Positions 43,820-52,539 of a stretch of 64,000 nt of DNA are shown piece by piece (position 1 is the first letter of the stretch; every line of letters starts with the position of its first letter). The notes beneath the pieces are model-generated. The model saw only the letters and a list, made by a program, of their open reading frames with translations. It searched no databases and was not told where the DNA came from. The translations under genes were made by a program, and so were the position numbers. This DNA comes from an uncultured Flavobacteriales bacterium (lineage in GTDB: Bacteria; Bacteroidota; Bacteroidia; Flavobacteriales; CAJXXR01), in assembly GCA_913063375.1 (NCBI GenBank), contig CAJXXR010000017.1, forward strand, positions 1 to 64,000, given 5' to 3'.

Positions 43820-43969
43820 ATGATACTAGGAGTTTCCGATTGGTTGGGTGAAAAATTGGGTATAAAAGCATCCGTTATAAGAATTGCATTTGTAGTTTCT
43901 GCCCTATGCTTTGGTGTAGGGGTTGGGCTTTATCTTATACTTTGGGTAATCAAACTGGTGAGTAAATAG
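43820..43969 (+). CDS. PspC-domain mini-protein
   Basis: 49 aa, ATG at 43820, TAG at 43967-43969. The sequence MILGVSDWLGEKLGIKASVI shows the PspC start (GV.dwL...lGi...viRi.Fv) and then AFVVSALCFGVGVGLYLILWVIKLVSK, a single membrane segment with the YLILW(V/I) signature. PspC proteins usually have this domain of ~60 residues at the N-terminus; here it stands alone, lacking any other domain. An 11-bp inverted repeat lies directly upstream. Probably a small inner-membrane stress protein. Confidence 0.7.
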   Translation: MILGVSDWLGEKLGIKASVIRIAFVVSALCFGVGVGLYLILWVIKLVSK

Positions 43970-44093
43970 CCAGGATATCATTTGAAACAATAAAGCCCTT
44001 ATGAATCAATCTTATGGAACTATTTACTTTCTACACTTATAAATAATTAGAGCCATCATTGAATTCAAATCTACAGAGACTTATTTACATTAT

Positions 44094-44834
44094 TTAATGC
44101 TGATGTCCTTTATGCTCTTCCAATAAGCTTTTATAGGCTTCGCTTAGCAAGGCTTCTAATTGCATGCTCTGTAATTTCATTTTAGATTTTAAGAGTTGAA
44201 AAATGCGCTCATTTTCCTTATTCTTTGGATGTGGTCCATCAAATATAAATTGAAAAACACTTTTTATTTCAAGGTCAGAATAACTCGATAGTATTGGGCT
44301 TATCTTTTCCATTTCGTCAATTAATTTATAATGAAATCCAAATGCCTCCCCAATATTATCCGCCTCCCACAAGCCATTAATACAGATATTTATATATTTT
44401 CTATAGTATATACTGTCTGGAATAGATTCCAATGTATGAAAAAAACCAATTTCATTACTAATTATATGCTTATCCAAATATTTCCGAGTTTCATTGCCTG
44501 AATAATAAAGAGGAGCTGCTTCAAGCTTATCATCAAAACCAAACATGGCTTGCATTCCCTTAAATGAATTTGGAAAAGCACAGAAAAATTTCTTTTCCCA
44601 TAACCCTCTTTCAGTCGAATCAGTAGCTTCCGCCATTTCCTTAAAAAACCTTAGAGAATCGGCCCTTTCCTTATTTGAATTAAAATTCAATTCCTTATAA
44701 AACCAATCTTGAGAATTTGACAATTTTGAATTATATTTTTTTTGATTTGGACCAATTATAGACATATCGGTTTCTACAGCATATAGACCTTGGTAAAAAC
44801 CAAATAGCAGGATAAAAATAGAATGAATTTTCAT
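44094..44834 (-). CDS. Secreted protein of unknown function
   Basis: 246 aa with a signal peptide (MKIHSIFILLFGFYQGLYAV). The mature part is helical and rich in aromatic residues, with a KFFCAFPNSFKGMQAMFGFDD segment and a His-rich tail HKGHQH that could bind metal. No known domain recognised. It is 4 bp downstream of the lipoprotein gene 44839, and these two follow the L,D-transpeptidase-like gene on the same strand. Confidence 0.7.
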   Translation of the reverse strand: MKIHSIFILLFGFYQGLYAVETDMSIIGPNQKKYNSKLSNSQDWFYKELNFNSNKERADSLRFFKEMAEATDSTERGLWEKKFFCAFPNSFKGMQAMFGFDDKLEAAPLYYSGNETRKYLDKHIISNEIGFFHTLESIPDSIYYRKYINICINGLWEADNIGEAFGFHYKLIDEMEKISPILSSYSDLEIKSVFQFIFDGPHPKNKENERIFQLLKSKMKLQSMQLEALLSEAYKSLLEEHKGHQH

Positions 44835-44838
44835 TTAA

Positions 44839-45264
44839 TTATTCTTCAAGATTAAAACCGTACATGAATTTGTTCAATTGCCCATTTGAGCTTTCCAAAC
44901 CTACTATATCCATAAGTTCCTCAAAATAACGACACACTCTTTCTCTATCCTCGGTATCAAACTCCAAATAAATACCTGAAAACCGCTCCAAGCCCAGTTC
45001 TATTTTTTTTAAATACAAGTCTTCCGTCGGATTTTCGTTTTTAGCGACCTCTTCAAAATCTTGCGAAACTTGGTTGATTTTTTCTGTTGTGATAGCTTTC
45101 AAAGCCTCATCCTCAATCCCTGTATATAGAAAGTCACCTCCTACAAACTTTTCCTTTTTTCTAAATTCTTCAATTTTTACAATCACGTCTTTCCCTGTTT
45201 TCATTTCTACCTGTGTACATGCCATTGAGAATAGTACAATAAATAGTGTTATTATATATTTCAT
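44839..45264 (-). CDS. Lipoprotein, possibly DUF4844-like
   Basis: 141 aa. A lipoprotein signal with the cysteine at residue 16 (LFSMACTQ). The segment GDFLYTGIEDEALKAITTEKINQVSQDF resembles the DUF4844 pattern, though the match is by eye. All-helical, acidic. It lies 15 bp after the L,D-transpeptidase-like gene, so it is probably part of that operon. Function unknown. Confidence 0.6.
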   Translation of the reverse strand: MKYIITLFIVLFSMACTQVEMKTGKDVIVKIEEFRKKEKFVGGDFLYTGIEDEALKAITTEKINQVSQDFEEVAKNENPTEDLYLKKIELGLERFSGIYLEFDTEDRERVCRYFEELMDIVGLESSNGQLNKFMYGFNLEE

Positions 45265-45279
45265 AATTTCTGATTCTAG

Positions 45280-46032
45280 TTATTGTCCATACTGGTACTC
45301 CCCATTGTTATTCACGCTTATCTTCAATTCCTTTTTCTCTTTCTCAAATAAATCATAACCCAATTTGATATTGCTCCAGAAGTCTATTAATTCTACATTA
45401 TCTTTTTGGCCTTTGGTGTATTCCTTAAATTTTGAGGTAGTCATTCTAAAGGGAAAAATATAGACCGGTATTTTGGATTGCCCATTGTTCTTGGCATTTA
45501 AGGCATACAAATAAATTTCCTTGATCTTAGTATCCGTCATGGGTAGACAACCTATGGTCACACAATCTCCATGAATAAAAATATCCCCTCCTAAATGATC
45601 TGCAGTACTTTTTCTAGTATCGGATAGATTCGGATAATTGATACCTAAGGACAAATGAAAAGTACTCGCAGGATTGAAACGATCAATATAATAGAACCCT
45701 TCAGGAACCTGAAAATCCCCTTCGGCTCTTTTAGGTCCCAATTGCCCAGATTTTGCACAAACGGAATAAGTCATCAACAAGATATAGTATTCATCCGTCT
45801 TTTTCTTGACAAATACCTCCACTTCATCCTCTTCCTTAAAAGCTCGGATAAGCATATTCAACTCGTTTAGATTGATCCCACTTTCCTTGAGTTTATCTTT
45901 GATAATAATATCCTTTTCCGAAATGGCATTTCGCACCCTTTCATACCGCTTTTGATCGGTCAAAAAGGATGATTGAGCTTCTGCTAATTGCTGCATAAAA
46001 GTCAATAAGATGATTGCTAGTATTTTTTTCAT
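45280..46032 (-). CDS. YafK-like L,D-transpeptidase family protein
   Basis: 250 aa from the ATG at 46032 (MKKILAIILLTFMQQLAEAQ, signal peptide); four extra residues from 46044 spoil the signal. The catalytic motif is IHGDCVTIGC with H154 and C162, followed by LPMTD, and FHLSLGINYPN is upstream, as in YafK/YkuD-type murein L,D-transpeptidases. Members cross-link peptidoglycan or remove Braun-type lipoprotein from it, depending on the branch. The genes after it encode a lipoprotein and a secreted protein that may act with it in the envelope. Confidence 0.87.
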   Translation of the reverse strand: MKKILAIILLTFMQQLAEAQSSFLTDQKRYERVRNAISEKDIIIKDKLKESGINLNELNMLIRAFKEEDEVEVFVKKKTDEYYILLMTYSVCAKSGQLGPKRAEGDFQVPEGFYYIDRFNPASTFHLSLGINYPNLSDTRKSTADHLGGDIFIHGDCVTIGCLPMTDTKIKEIYLYALNAKNNGQSKIPVYIFPFRMTTSKFKEYTKGQKDNVELIDFWSNIKLGYDLFEKEKKELKISVNNNGEYQYGQ

Positions 46033-46423
46033 TTCACGAAACAATATATAGCATTTTCAATACATAATGAATTGAACCTTGAAATATTCCGTGCTATCCT
46101 TGAAAGATTCTTATACTAACCAATATAACTAAAGTCAATCAATACTATCCTACTAGGAGACTCTAGTTGAAGTCAAATAAAGTTGAATGTGAAGTTACTA
46201 GGAGTATAAGAATGAGTAGTTATATTCTTAATATAGAAGAGCATTACTTCCCGCAATCTATTAGTTAATTTTTGATCCCAATTGGTATATCGCTATCTCT
46301 TATATTTTCACAAATACTACCTGTAATAAATGACAATGGAATCACGAGGTATAGTTTGTAGATAAAATTCAACTATATTTGATTTTTGATATTAATTATT
46401 GCTATTAAATACTCTTTAACACG
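46033..46423. other. Divergent intergenic region
   Basis: 391 bp between the divergent genes at 46032 (minus) and 46424 (plus); no gene seen. TATATTTG at 46374-46381 is a possible -7 box for the plus gene with a TTTG at 46355-46358, only 15 nt away, so the pairing is weak. Confidence 0.5.
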
Positions 46424-48130
46424 ATGAAAATATTTAATTTATTTTCCATTTTCGCGATTTACTTTTTTACATTATCGAATCTTTTTTCTCAGTCAATCAA
46501 TACTGAATGGGTCAGTCAAATAGGTAATTCCAATGGAATAGATCAAGGGTTTAGTATTGTTACTGATCAATCAGGCAACAGCTATATTACGGGTTCATTT
46601 ACCAATCAAATGGATGCAGATCCAGGTTTAGGAATTTTAAATTTAACTTCAAACGACTCTTCAGATATTTTCATAACTAAATTGGATTCAGTGGGATCAT
46701 TTATTTGGGCAAAACAGATTGGAGGAACTGGGAAAGATGAAGGGTATAGCATTGCTATCGATGAGGCATCTAATTTATATATTTCTGGTATATTTTCAGA
46801 CACTGTGGATTTCGATCCAGGAGCTGACACATTTAATTTGATCAATCCAGTATATGATCAAAATAGAGCCTTTATCTGCAAGTTAAATTCCAGTGGCGAA
46901 TTTATCTGGGCAAAAAATTTCGGGAATGCAGAAGATAAAATTAGTCATACTGTACACCCCGATAATGAAGGACATATATATGTTACTGGTCATTTTTCAA
47001 CAACGACCATATTCGGAAATGATACAATAAATCCCACAGGTTTTCATGAATGTTTTATAAGTAAGATGGATACAGCAGGAGAATTTATATGGACCAAAAA
47101 TTTTAGTGGAAATTTATTAAGTCATGGTGTTTCTATTGATGTTGATCCTTTGGGTAATGTATATACCTGTGGGAATTTTAAAGGTACTATTGATTTTGAT
47201 CCAGGACCAGATACCTTAAATTTAACCTCCACGGGAACAAGAGATATTTTTATAACCAAATTTAATTCAGAGGGAACATTAGTCTGGTTAAGAAGTATGG
47301 CAGGAAATGCTTTAGATGCGGCAAATTGTATCAATGTAAACGACGAAGGAGAAGTGTACCTTACGGGTAGATTTTCTAAAGAATTGGATTTAAATCCTGG
47401 ACCAGGGATACAAATGGATACATCTTGGCATATTGGTAATTCCTGGCGATCAAATGCTTTTATTCTTAAACTAAATACCGATGGTGATTTTGTATGGGCC
47501 GATAAATTAGAAGGAAATGGAACCCATATAGCTTCCATGAAATTGGATGAAGATGATAATATATATGCCGTTGGTGGTTTTTACGATTCAATCGATTTTG
47601 ATTTGGGACCTTCCAATAATATTACTGTTACGGATAAAGGGGCTGGATTTGTCGGTAAATGGGATTCCAATGGTGAATTTGATTGGGCAAGATTATTTAC
47701 TGGAACAGACCATATTCTTCCAAGTTCATTGACTCTAGATAATATGGGTAATATATATACCACCGGATCGTTCAATGACACCTTGGAGGTAGAATTCTCT
47801 TCAAGTAACCAAATGCTTATTTCTGAGGGTGGATACGATGTATTTATTTATAAAATGAGATTGAGTGATAATATTGGTATTCTTGAATTCAGTCCAACTA
47901 TTGATGCTTATCCTAATCCGGTTATTAACGAAATTCAATTCGATCTTGGGGAATATAAAGAGGGAATTCAACTCGTTGTTAGAAATGTGCAGGGCCAGAT
48001 TATATTCACTCAAGAATTTCAGGAAACGGATCATATTACTACTCAATTACCTCTAAGTAGTGGAATATATTGGGCTGAAATAATTGATGATAAAGGTTCT
48101 AAGAAAATGGTCAAGGTCGTTAAGAAATAA
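46424..48130 (+). CDS. SBBP-type beta-propeller surface protein with T9SS sorting domain
   Basis: 568 aa, signal peptide ending FSQS. About six to seven repeats of ~60-70 residues carry a pattern like YITGSF, DFDPGADTFNL, IFITKLDSVGSFIWAK; this is the SBBP/propeller repeat. The acidic DxDPG loops could bind calcium. The last ~80 residues (IDAYPNPVINEIQFDL ... SGIYWAEIIDDKGSKKMVKVVKK) form a type A T9SS sorting domain. Probably exported to the surface. A terminator follows at 48261. Ligand unknown. Confidence 0.85.
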   Translation: MKIFNLFSIFAIYFFTLSNLFSQSINTEWVSQIGNSNGIDQGFSIVTDQSGNSYITGSFTNQMDADPGLGILNLTSNDSSDIFITKLDSVGSFIWAKQIGGTGKDEGYSIAIDEASNLYISGIFSDTVDFDPGADTFNLINPVYDQNRAFICKLNSSGEFIWAKNFGNAEDKISHTVHPDNEGHIYVTGHFSTTTIFGNDTINPTGFHECFISKMDTAGEFIWTKNFSGNLLSHGVSIDVDPLGNVYTCGNFKGTIDFDPGPDTLNLTSTGTRDIFITKFNSEGTLVWLRSMAGNALDAANCINVNDEGEVYLTGRFSKELDLNPGPGIQMDTSWHIGNSWRSNAFILKLNTDGDFVWADKLEGNGTHIASMKLDEDDNIYAVGGFYDSIDFDLGPSNNITVTDKGAGFVGKWDSNGEFDWARLFTGTDHILPSSLTLDNMGNIYTTGSFNDTLEVEFSSSNQMLISEGGYDVFIYKMRLSDNIGILEFSPTIDAYPNPVINEIQFDLGEYKEGIQLVVRNVQGQIIFTQEFQETDHITTQLPLSSGIYWAEIIDDKGSKKMVKVVKK

Positions 48131-48260
48131 AATATCAATTAGGGATCCTTCCGAAGGATTAAAATTGATTTCTTTTCAAGCTGGACAAACTAATGATATT
48201 ATGTAATCACTGGTACTAATTTTCAATTATTGTCCAACCATTCTTATCATCCAAACCAAT

Positions 48261-48300
48261 AAAAAAAGGACTTCTGAAAATTTCAGAAGTCCTTTTTTTT
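48261..48300. terminator. Strong bidirectional terminator
   Basis: AAAAAAAGGACTTCTGAAA pairs with TTTCAGAAGTCCTTTTTTT. It closes the convergent 46424 (plus) and tnaA (minus) genes. Confidence 0.95.
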
Positions 48301-48327
48301 GAACAGTTAATTACTAGTTTTAAGTAA

Positions 48328-49704
48328 TTATTTTTTTTTAAGTTTCACTGTAAAATGACGCATGATAGGAGCTTCCCATTCAATATTGTACCCGCTTATA
48401 GCCTCTCCTCTTGTATCAAATATATTTTTCAATGCTACCGCTATATATTCCATATGGCTTATGGTATAAGTCCTTCTTGGAATAGCTAGTCGTACTAGCT
48501 CCAGCTTAGGATATCTATTATTTCTTGTTTCTGGATCTCTATCCGCCAGGATCGTTCCAATTTCAACACCTCTAATACCCGCTTCCAAATACAGTTCAAT
48601 AGCCACAGATTGTGCTCTATATTCTTCTACAGGGATTCCAGGCACGAACTTATGGGCATCTAAATAGACCGCGTGTCCACCAAACGGCTGTTGCACAGGA
48701 ATACCAAAATCCACCAATCTATTCCCCAAATATTCTATTTGATGAACTCTACTTTTCAGGTATTCATATTCTGTAGCTTCCATCAATCCTACAGCTAGTG
48801 CTCCCATATCTCTACCGGACATTCCACCATAAGTAATATACCCCTCATACATGATATTGAAAGTAATACAACCTGTATACACCTCTTCATTGTTTAGAGC
48901 AATAAATCCACCCATATTTACAATACCATCTTTTTTGGCACTCATAGTCATACCATCCCCATAGGAAAACATTTGCTTAACGATTTCCTTAATGGTTTTA
49001 TCTTCAAATCCAGCCTCTCTTTCTTTGATGAAATAAGCATTTTCCGCAAATCTTGCAGCATCAAAATATAATGGAACGCCATATCTATTACACATTTCAG
49101 ATACCAGGCGGATATTCTCCATTGATACTGGCTGACCTCCTGCACTATTACACGTCACAGTCAAAATTACAAATGGAATCTTTTCAGGTGTATGTTCCTC
49201 AAAGGCATTTCGTAGTTTATCTAAATCTACATTTCCCTTAAAGGGATGGTAAATAGAGGTATCGAATGCTTCATCTATTGTACAATCTAAGGCCGTTGCC
49301 TTCCTAAATTCTATATGTCCTTTGGTAGTATCAAAATGTGAATTTCCAGGAACGATATGCCCTTCCTTTACCAAATGTGAGAAAAGTACATTTTCTGCAG
49401 CTCTTCCCTGATGAGTAGGAATGAAATAATCAAATCCTGTTAATTCAAAAACATTGTTTTTTAATTTCTCAAACGACCTTGACCCTGCATAACTTTCGTC
49501 TCCTAGCATTACCTCAGCCCATTGTCTGTCTGACATAGCTCCAGTACCTGAATCTGTCAAAAGATCGATAAATACTTTATCACTTGATAAATTGAATAAA
49601 TTATAATCAGCCTCTTTTATCCAACGTTCTCTCTCTTCCCTAGTAGACATTTTAACGGGTTCCACCATTTTTATCTTATAGGGCTCTGCATAAGGTAGTT
49701 TCAT
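48328..49704 (-). CDS. tnaA: Tryptophanase (PLP-dependent)
   Basis: 458 aa, aspartate aminotransferase-fold lyase. PLP lysine in MSAKKDG (K257/K258), THQGRAAE (97-104) and SAGGQPVS in the cofactor pocket. Tryptophanase and tyrosine phenol-lyase (TPL) are sisters; here D125 in HFDTTKGH matches tryptophanase (TPL has Thr), and the GVEIG segment has Ile where TPL has the phenol-binding Arg (MERG). So the substrate is probably tryptophan, giving indole, pyruvate and ammonia. TnaC-type leader peptide or tnaB permease is not seen; alone between two terminators. Confidence 0.88.
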   Translation of the reverse strand: MKLPYAEPYKIKMVEPVKMSTREERERWIKEADYNLFNLSSDKVFIDLLTDSGTGAMSDRQWAEVMLGDESYAGSRSFEKLKNNVFELTGFDYFIPTHQGRAAENVLFSHLVKEGHIVPGNSHFDTTKGHIEFRKATALDCTIDEAFDTSIYHPFKGNVDLDKLRNAFEEHTPEKIPFVILTVTCNSAGGQPVSMENIRLVSEMCNRYGVPLYFDAARFAENAYFIKEREAGFEDKTIKEIVKQMFSYGDGMTMSAKKDGIVNMGGFIALNNEEVYTGCITFNIMYEGYITYGGMSGRDMGALAVGLMEATEYEYLKSRVHQIEYLGNRLVDFGIPVQQPFGGHAVYLDAHKFVPGIPVEEYRAQSVAIELYLEAGIRGVEIGTILADRDPETRNNRYPKLELVRLAIPRRTYTISHMEYIAVALKNIFDTRGEAISGYNIEWEAPIMRHFTVKLKKK

Positions 49705-49796
49705 CTTCTATGTTTTTATTCAAAAAACCGCAATAAATTAGGAGCAGGGTATTTTCTAAGTCATGTTTTATTTTACTTTTTTTTCTTAATACCATA

Positions 49797-49833
49797 AAAA
49801 AAACGGCCCTTGAGATATCTCAAAGGCCGTTTT
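49797..49833 (-). terminator. Terminator of lon
   Basis: AAACGGCC (49801-49808) pairs with GGCCGTTT (49824-49831), with a further TTGAG/CTCAA inner stem after one mismatch; T-run of eight on the minus strand. Confidence 0.88.
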
Positions 49834-49858
49834 AAACATTAAAACAAGAATACTAAAT

Positions 49859-52339
49859 TTATGCATTAACCTTCTCCTCTTTTTCTTCGATGTGGAAGGT
49901 TCTGAAGTTTTTCGCTTTTTCATCCGTGATGGCAAGCTTAATAACTTCATCCATTTCACTCACAAAATGGAATTTCAATCCTTTCAAGTAATCAGCTTTG
50001 ATTTCTTCGATATCCTTTTTGTTTTTATCGCAAAGAATAATCTCAGTAATTCCCGCTCTCTTAGCTGCTAGGATTTTCTCTTTAATACCACCTACCGGCA
50101 AGACCTTACCTCTCAAGGTAATTTCACCAGTCATGGCTAAATTTTTCTTTACTTTTCGCTGTGTATACAGGGAAACCAATGAGGTAATCATGGTGATCCC
50201 TGCACTAGGTCCATCTTTTGGAATAGCTCCTTCAGGTACGTGAATATGAAGATCCCATTGCTTGAAAATACGGTGATCTATTCCATATTGCTCTGCATTA
50301 GCACGAACATAGGTCATTGCTAAAGAAGCAGATTCTTTCATTACCTGACCTAGGTTACCTGTAATAGATAGTTTACCTCCACCTTTACTTAGGTTACTTT
50401 CTATAAAAAGAATATCACCACCAATTCTAGTCCAAGCAAGGCCTGTTACTACTCCAGCAATATCGTTATTTTGATATTGGTCCTTAGAAAATCTTGGTGC
50501 TCCCATGAATTCCATTACCTGCTCCATCGTTAATTTCTTATCGACTTCTTCGTCCATCGCTACTTTCTTGGCAATTTGTCGTACCAATTTAGCGATAGCC
50601 TTGTCCAAACCACGAACACCAGATTCGGCTGTAAAACCTTCAACAATGTATTGGAATTGCTTCTTTGTTAATTTCAAATCAGCTTTTCCTAAACCATGTT
50701 CATCTAATTGTTTAGGCAATAGGTGACGCTTTCCAATTTCGATTTTCTCCTCAATAGTATACCCATTGATTTCGATAATCTCCATTCTATCTAGCAATGC
50801 TGGTTGAATAGATCCTAAAGAATTGGCCGTTGCAATAAACATAACCTTAGAAAGATCGTATCCTACCTCTAAATAATTATCGTAGAATTCTTTATTTTGT
50901 TCTGGGTCCAATACTTCAAGCATTGCTGAGGAAGGATCTCCATGAGAATCTCTTGTGATTTTATCTATCTCATCTAGCACAAATACTGGATTGGAGAAAC
51001 CTGCTTTTTTGATGCTTTGTATAACCCTACCAGGCATAGCGCCGATATATGTTTTACGGTGTCCTCTAATTTCAGATTCATCACGAATACCACCTAAAGA
51101 CATACGAACGTATTTTCTCCCTAAAGCCTTTGCTACAGATTTTCCCAATGAAGTTTTACCAACTCCGGGAGGTCCATACAAACAAAGAATAGGAGCCTTC
51201 ATATTTCCTTTCAATTTCAGAACAGCTAAATGTTCCAAAATTCTGTCTTTTACCGTGTCTAAACCGTAGTGATCTCTATCTAGTATCCTTTGCGCTTTCT
51301 TAAGGTCGTAGGAATCCTTACTGTATTCCCCAAATGGTAGATCTAGTAAAGTTTCAATATAGTTTCGCTGTACAGAGTATTCTCCAACTTGTGGATTCAA
51401 TCTCATCAACCTTGTTACTTCCTTTTCGAATAGGTCGGCAACAGATTTATTCCACTTTTTCTTTTTAGCACGAATAATTAGATCATCTATTTCCTTTTCA
51501 TTGGAAGAACCACCCAATTCCTCTTGAATCGTTTTTAATTGCTGATTCAGGAAATACTCACGTTGCTGATCATCGATGTCTACCTTTACCTTTTCTTGTA
51601 ATTCATTTTTCATTACAAGGTTTTGGTACTCCTCCTTTAGATGCTCAAATACCTTTTCGGCACGTTCTCTAACATCATCAATCTCTAGCAATTCTTGTTT
51701 TGACAATACATCCGCATTCATATTTGCAGAAATAAAGTTTACAAGGAAGGTATCACTCTCAATATTTCTAACTGCAAAGGAAGCTTCACTAGGGATATTT
51801 GGAGATTCTTTGATGATTTCAAGTGCTAGCTCTCTTACATTAGCAAGCATTTCAGAATATTCATCATCTAGCTCTGGTTTAACTTCTGGAGACTCCACTA
51901 CTTTAGCAGTAAAGTACGGATCCAATTGTTCAAAAGAAGTTATTGTAAATCGTTTAATCCCTTGGATAATAACCATGGTACTCCCATCGGGCATAGTGAA
52001 TGACCTAACGATCTTTGCCAATGAACCAATACTTGTTAAATCTTCCGGTGTAGGCTCCTCAATGGTAGGATCAATTTGAGAAACAACTCCCAATAATTTA
52101 TCCCCTTTATTTACTGCCTTTATCAAGGCTATTGATTTGTCTCGTCCTACTGTAATTGGAATGGCTACCCCAGGAAATAATACTGTATTTCTCAAAGGTA
52201 AAATAGCCAGCTCCTCTGGTAGTTTTTGCTTTCTGAAATTCTCATCATCTTCAACAGTGATCAATGGAATCAATTCTGGTTCTTCTCCCAAAGCTCGACT
52301 TCCCATGCTGCCAAAAATTCCTTTCTTTTTTTCTTTCAT
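49859..52339 (-). CDS. lon: ATP-dependent protease Lon
   Basis: 826 aa. A Lon N-domain ([23 protein letters not shown]), AAA+ module with Walker [10 protein letters not shown] (~388) and Walker B FVLDEIDK, and a C-terminal protease domain with the Ser-Lys dyad: S in KDGPSAGIT (~711) and K in [14 protein letters not shown] (~754). Degrades damaged and regulatory proteins in the cytoplasm. Monocistronic: terminators flank it. A candidate promoter upstream on the minus strand is TTTG-N19-TACCTTTA, and the same bases resemble a sigma-54 -24/-12 site. Confidence 0.96.
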   Translation of the reverse strand: MKEKKKGIFGSMGSRALGEEPELIPLITVEDDENFRKQKLPEELAILPLRNTVLFPGVAIPITVGRDKSIALIKAVNKGDKLLGVVSQIDPTIEEPTPEDLTSIGSLAKIVRSFTMPDGSTMVIIQGIKRFTITSFEQLDPYFTAKVVESPEVKPELDDEYSEMLANVRELALEIIKESPNIPSEASFAVRNIESDTFLVNFISANMNADVLSKQELLEIDDVRERAEKVFEHLKEEYQNLVMKNELQEKVKVDIDDQQREYFLNQQLKTIQEELGGSSNEKEIDDLIIRAKKKKWNKSVADLFEKEVTRLMRLNPQVGEYSVQRNYIETLLDLPFGEYSKDSYDLKKAQRILDRDHYGLDTVKDRILEHLAVLKLKGNMKAPILCLYGPPGVGKTSLGKSVAKALGRKYVRMSLGGIRDESEIRGHRKTYIGAMPGRVIQSIKKAGFSNPVFVLDEIDKITRDSHGDPSSAMLEVLDPEQNKEFYDNYLEVGYDLSKVMFIATANSLGSIQPALLDRMEIIEINGYTIEEKIEIGKRHLLPKQLDEHGLGKADLKLTKKQFQYIVEGFTAESGVRGLDKAIAKLVRQIAKKVAMDEEVDKKLTMEQVMEFMGAPRFSKDQYQNNDIAGVVTGLAWTRIGGDILFIESNLSKGGGKLSITGNLGQVMKESASLAMTYVRANAEQYGIDHRIFKQWDLHIHVPEGAIPKDGPSAGITMITSLVSLYTQRKVKKNLAMTGEITLRGKVLPVGGIKEKILAAKRAGITEIILCDKNKKDIEEIKADYLKGLKFHFVSEMDEVIKLAITDEKAKNFRTFHIEEKEEKVNA

Positions 52340-52452
52340 GATATATATAGGACAGTGTGTCAGTATCTTTAATTCTCTAAACTAATAATTGCCATCTAAT
52401 CAAATGACAAACAGGATAAAAGCGATTTCTTTATCCTCCATAAAGGTATTAA

Positions 52453-52474
52453 AGACAATCCATGTGCCAAACTA
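52453..52474 (-). promoter_or_regulatory. Possible promoter region of lon
   Basis: On the minus strand, TTTGGCAC is followed 19 nt later by TACCTTTA, one base off the TAnnTTTG -7 box. The overlapping TGGCAC-N5-TTGTC also resembles a sigma-54 site but lacks the GC of the -12 element. Which one works cannot be decided by eye. Confidence 0.35.
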
Positions 52475-52510
52475 AAATTTGACCGAATTGGCAGATAAAT
52501 TAGTTCAAAA

Positions 52511-52534
52511 AAAACAACGCCGAAGCGTTGTTTT
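52511..52534 (-). terminator. Terminator of the acyl-CoA synthetase gene
   Basis: AAAACAACGC (52511-52520) pairs with GCGTTGTTTT (52525-52534) around CGAA; A-run at 52507-52514 gives the U-run on the minus strand. Confidence 0.9.
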
Positions 52535-52539
52535 CATAA

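Noticed and set aside
48328-49704. Tyrosine phenol-lyase as the product
   Set aside because: The Arg and Thr that recognise phenol in TPL are Ile and Asp here; tryptophanase fits better.
51576-52079. Plus-strand ORF of 167 codons antisense to lon
   Set aside because: Ser/Phe-rich shadow frame of the Lon N-terminal domain.
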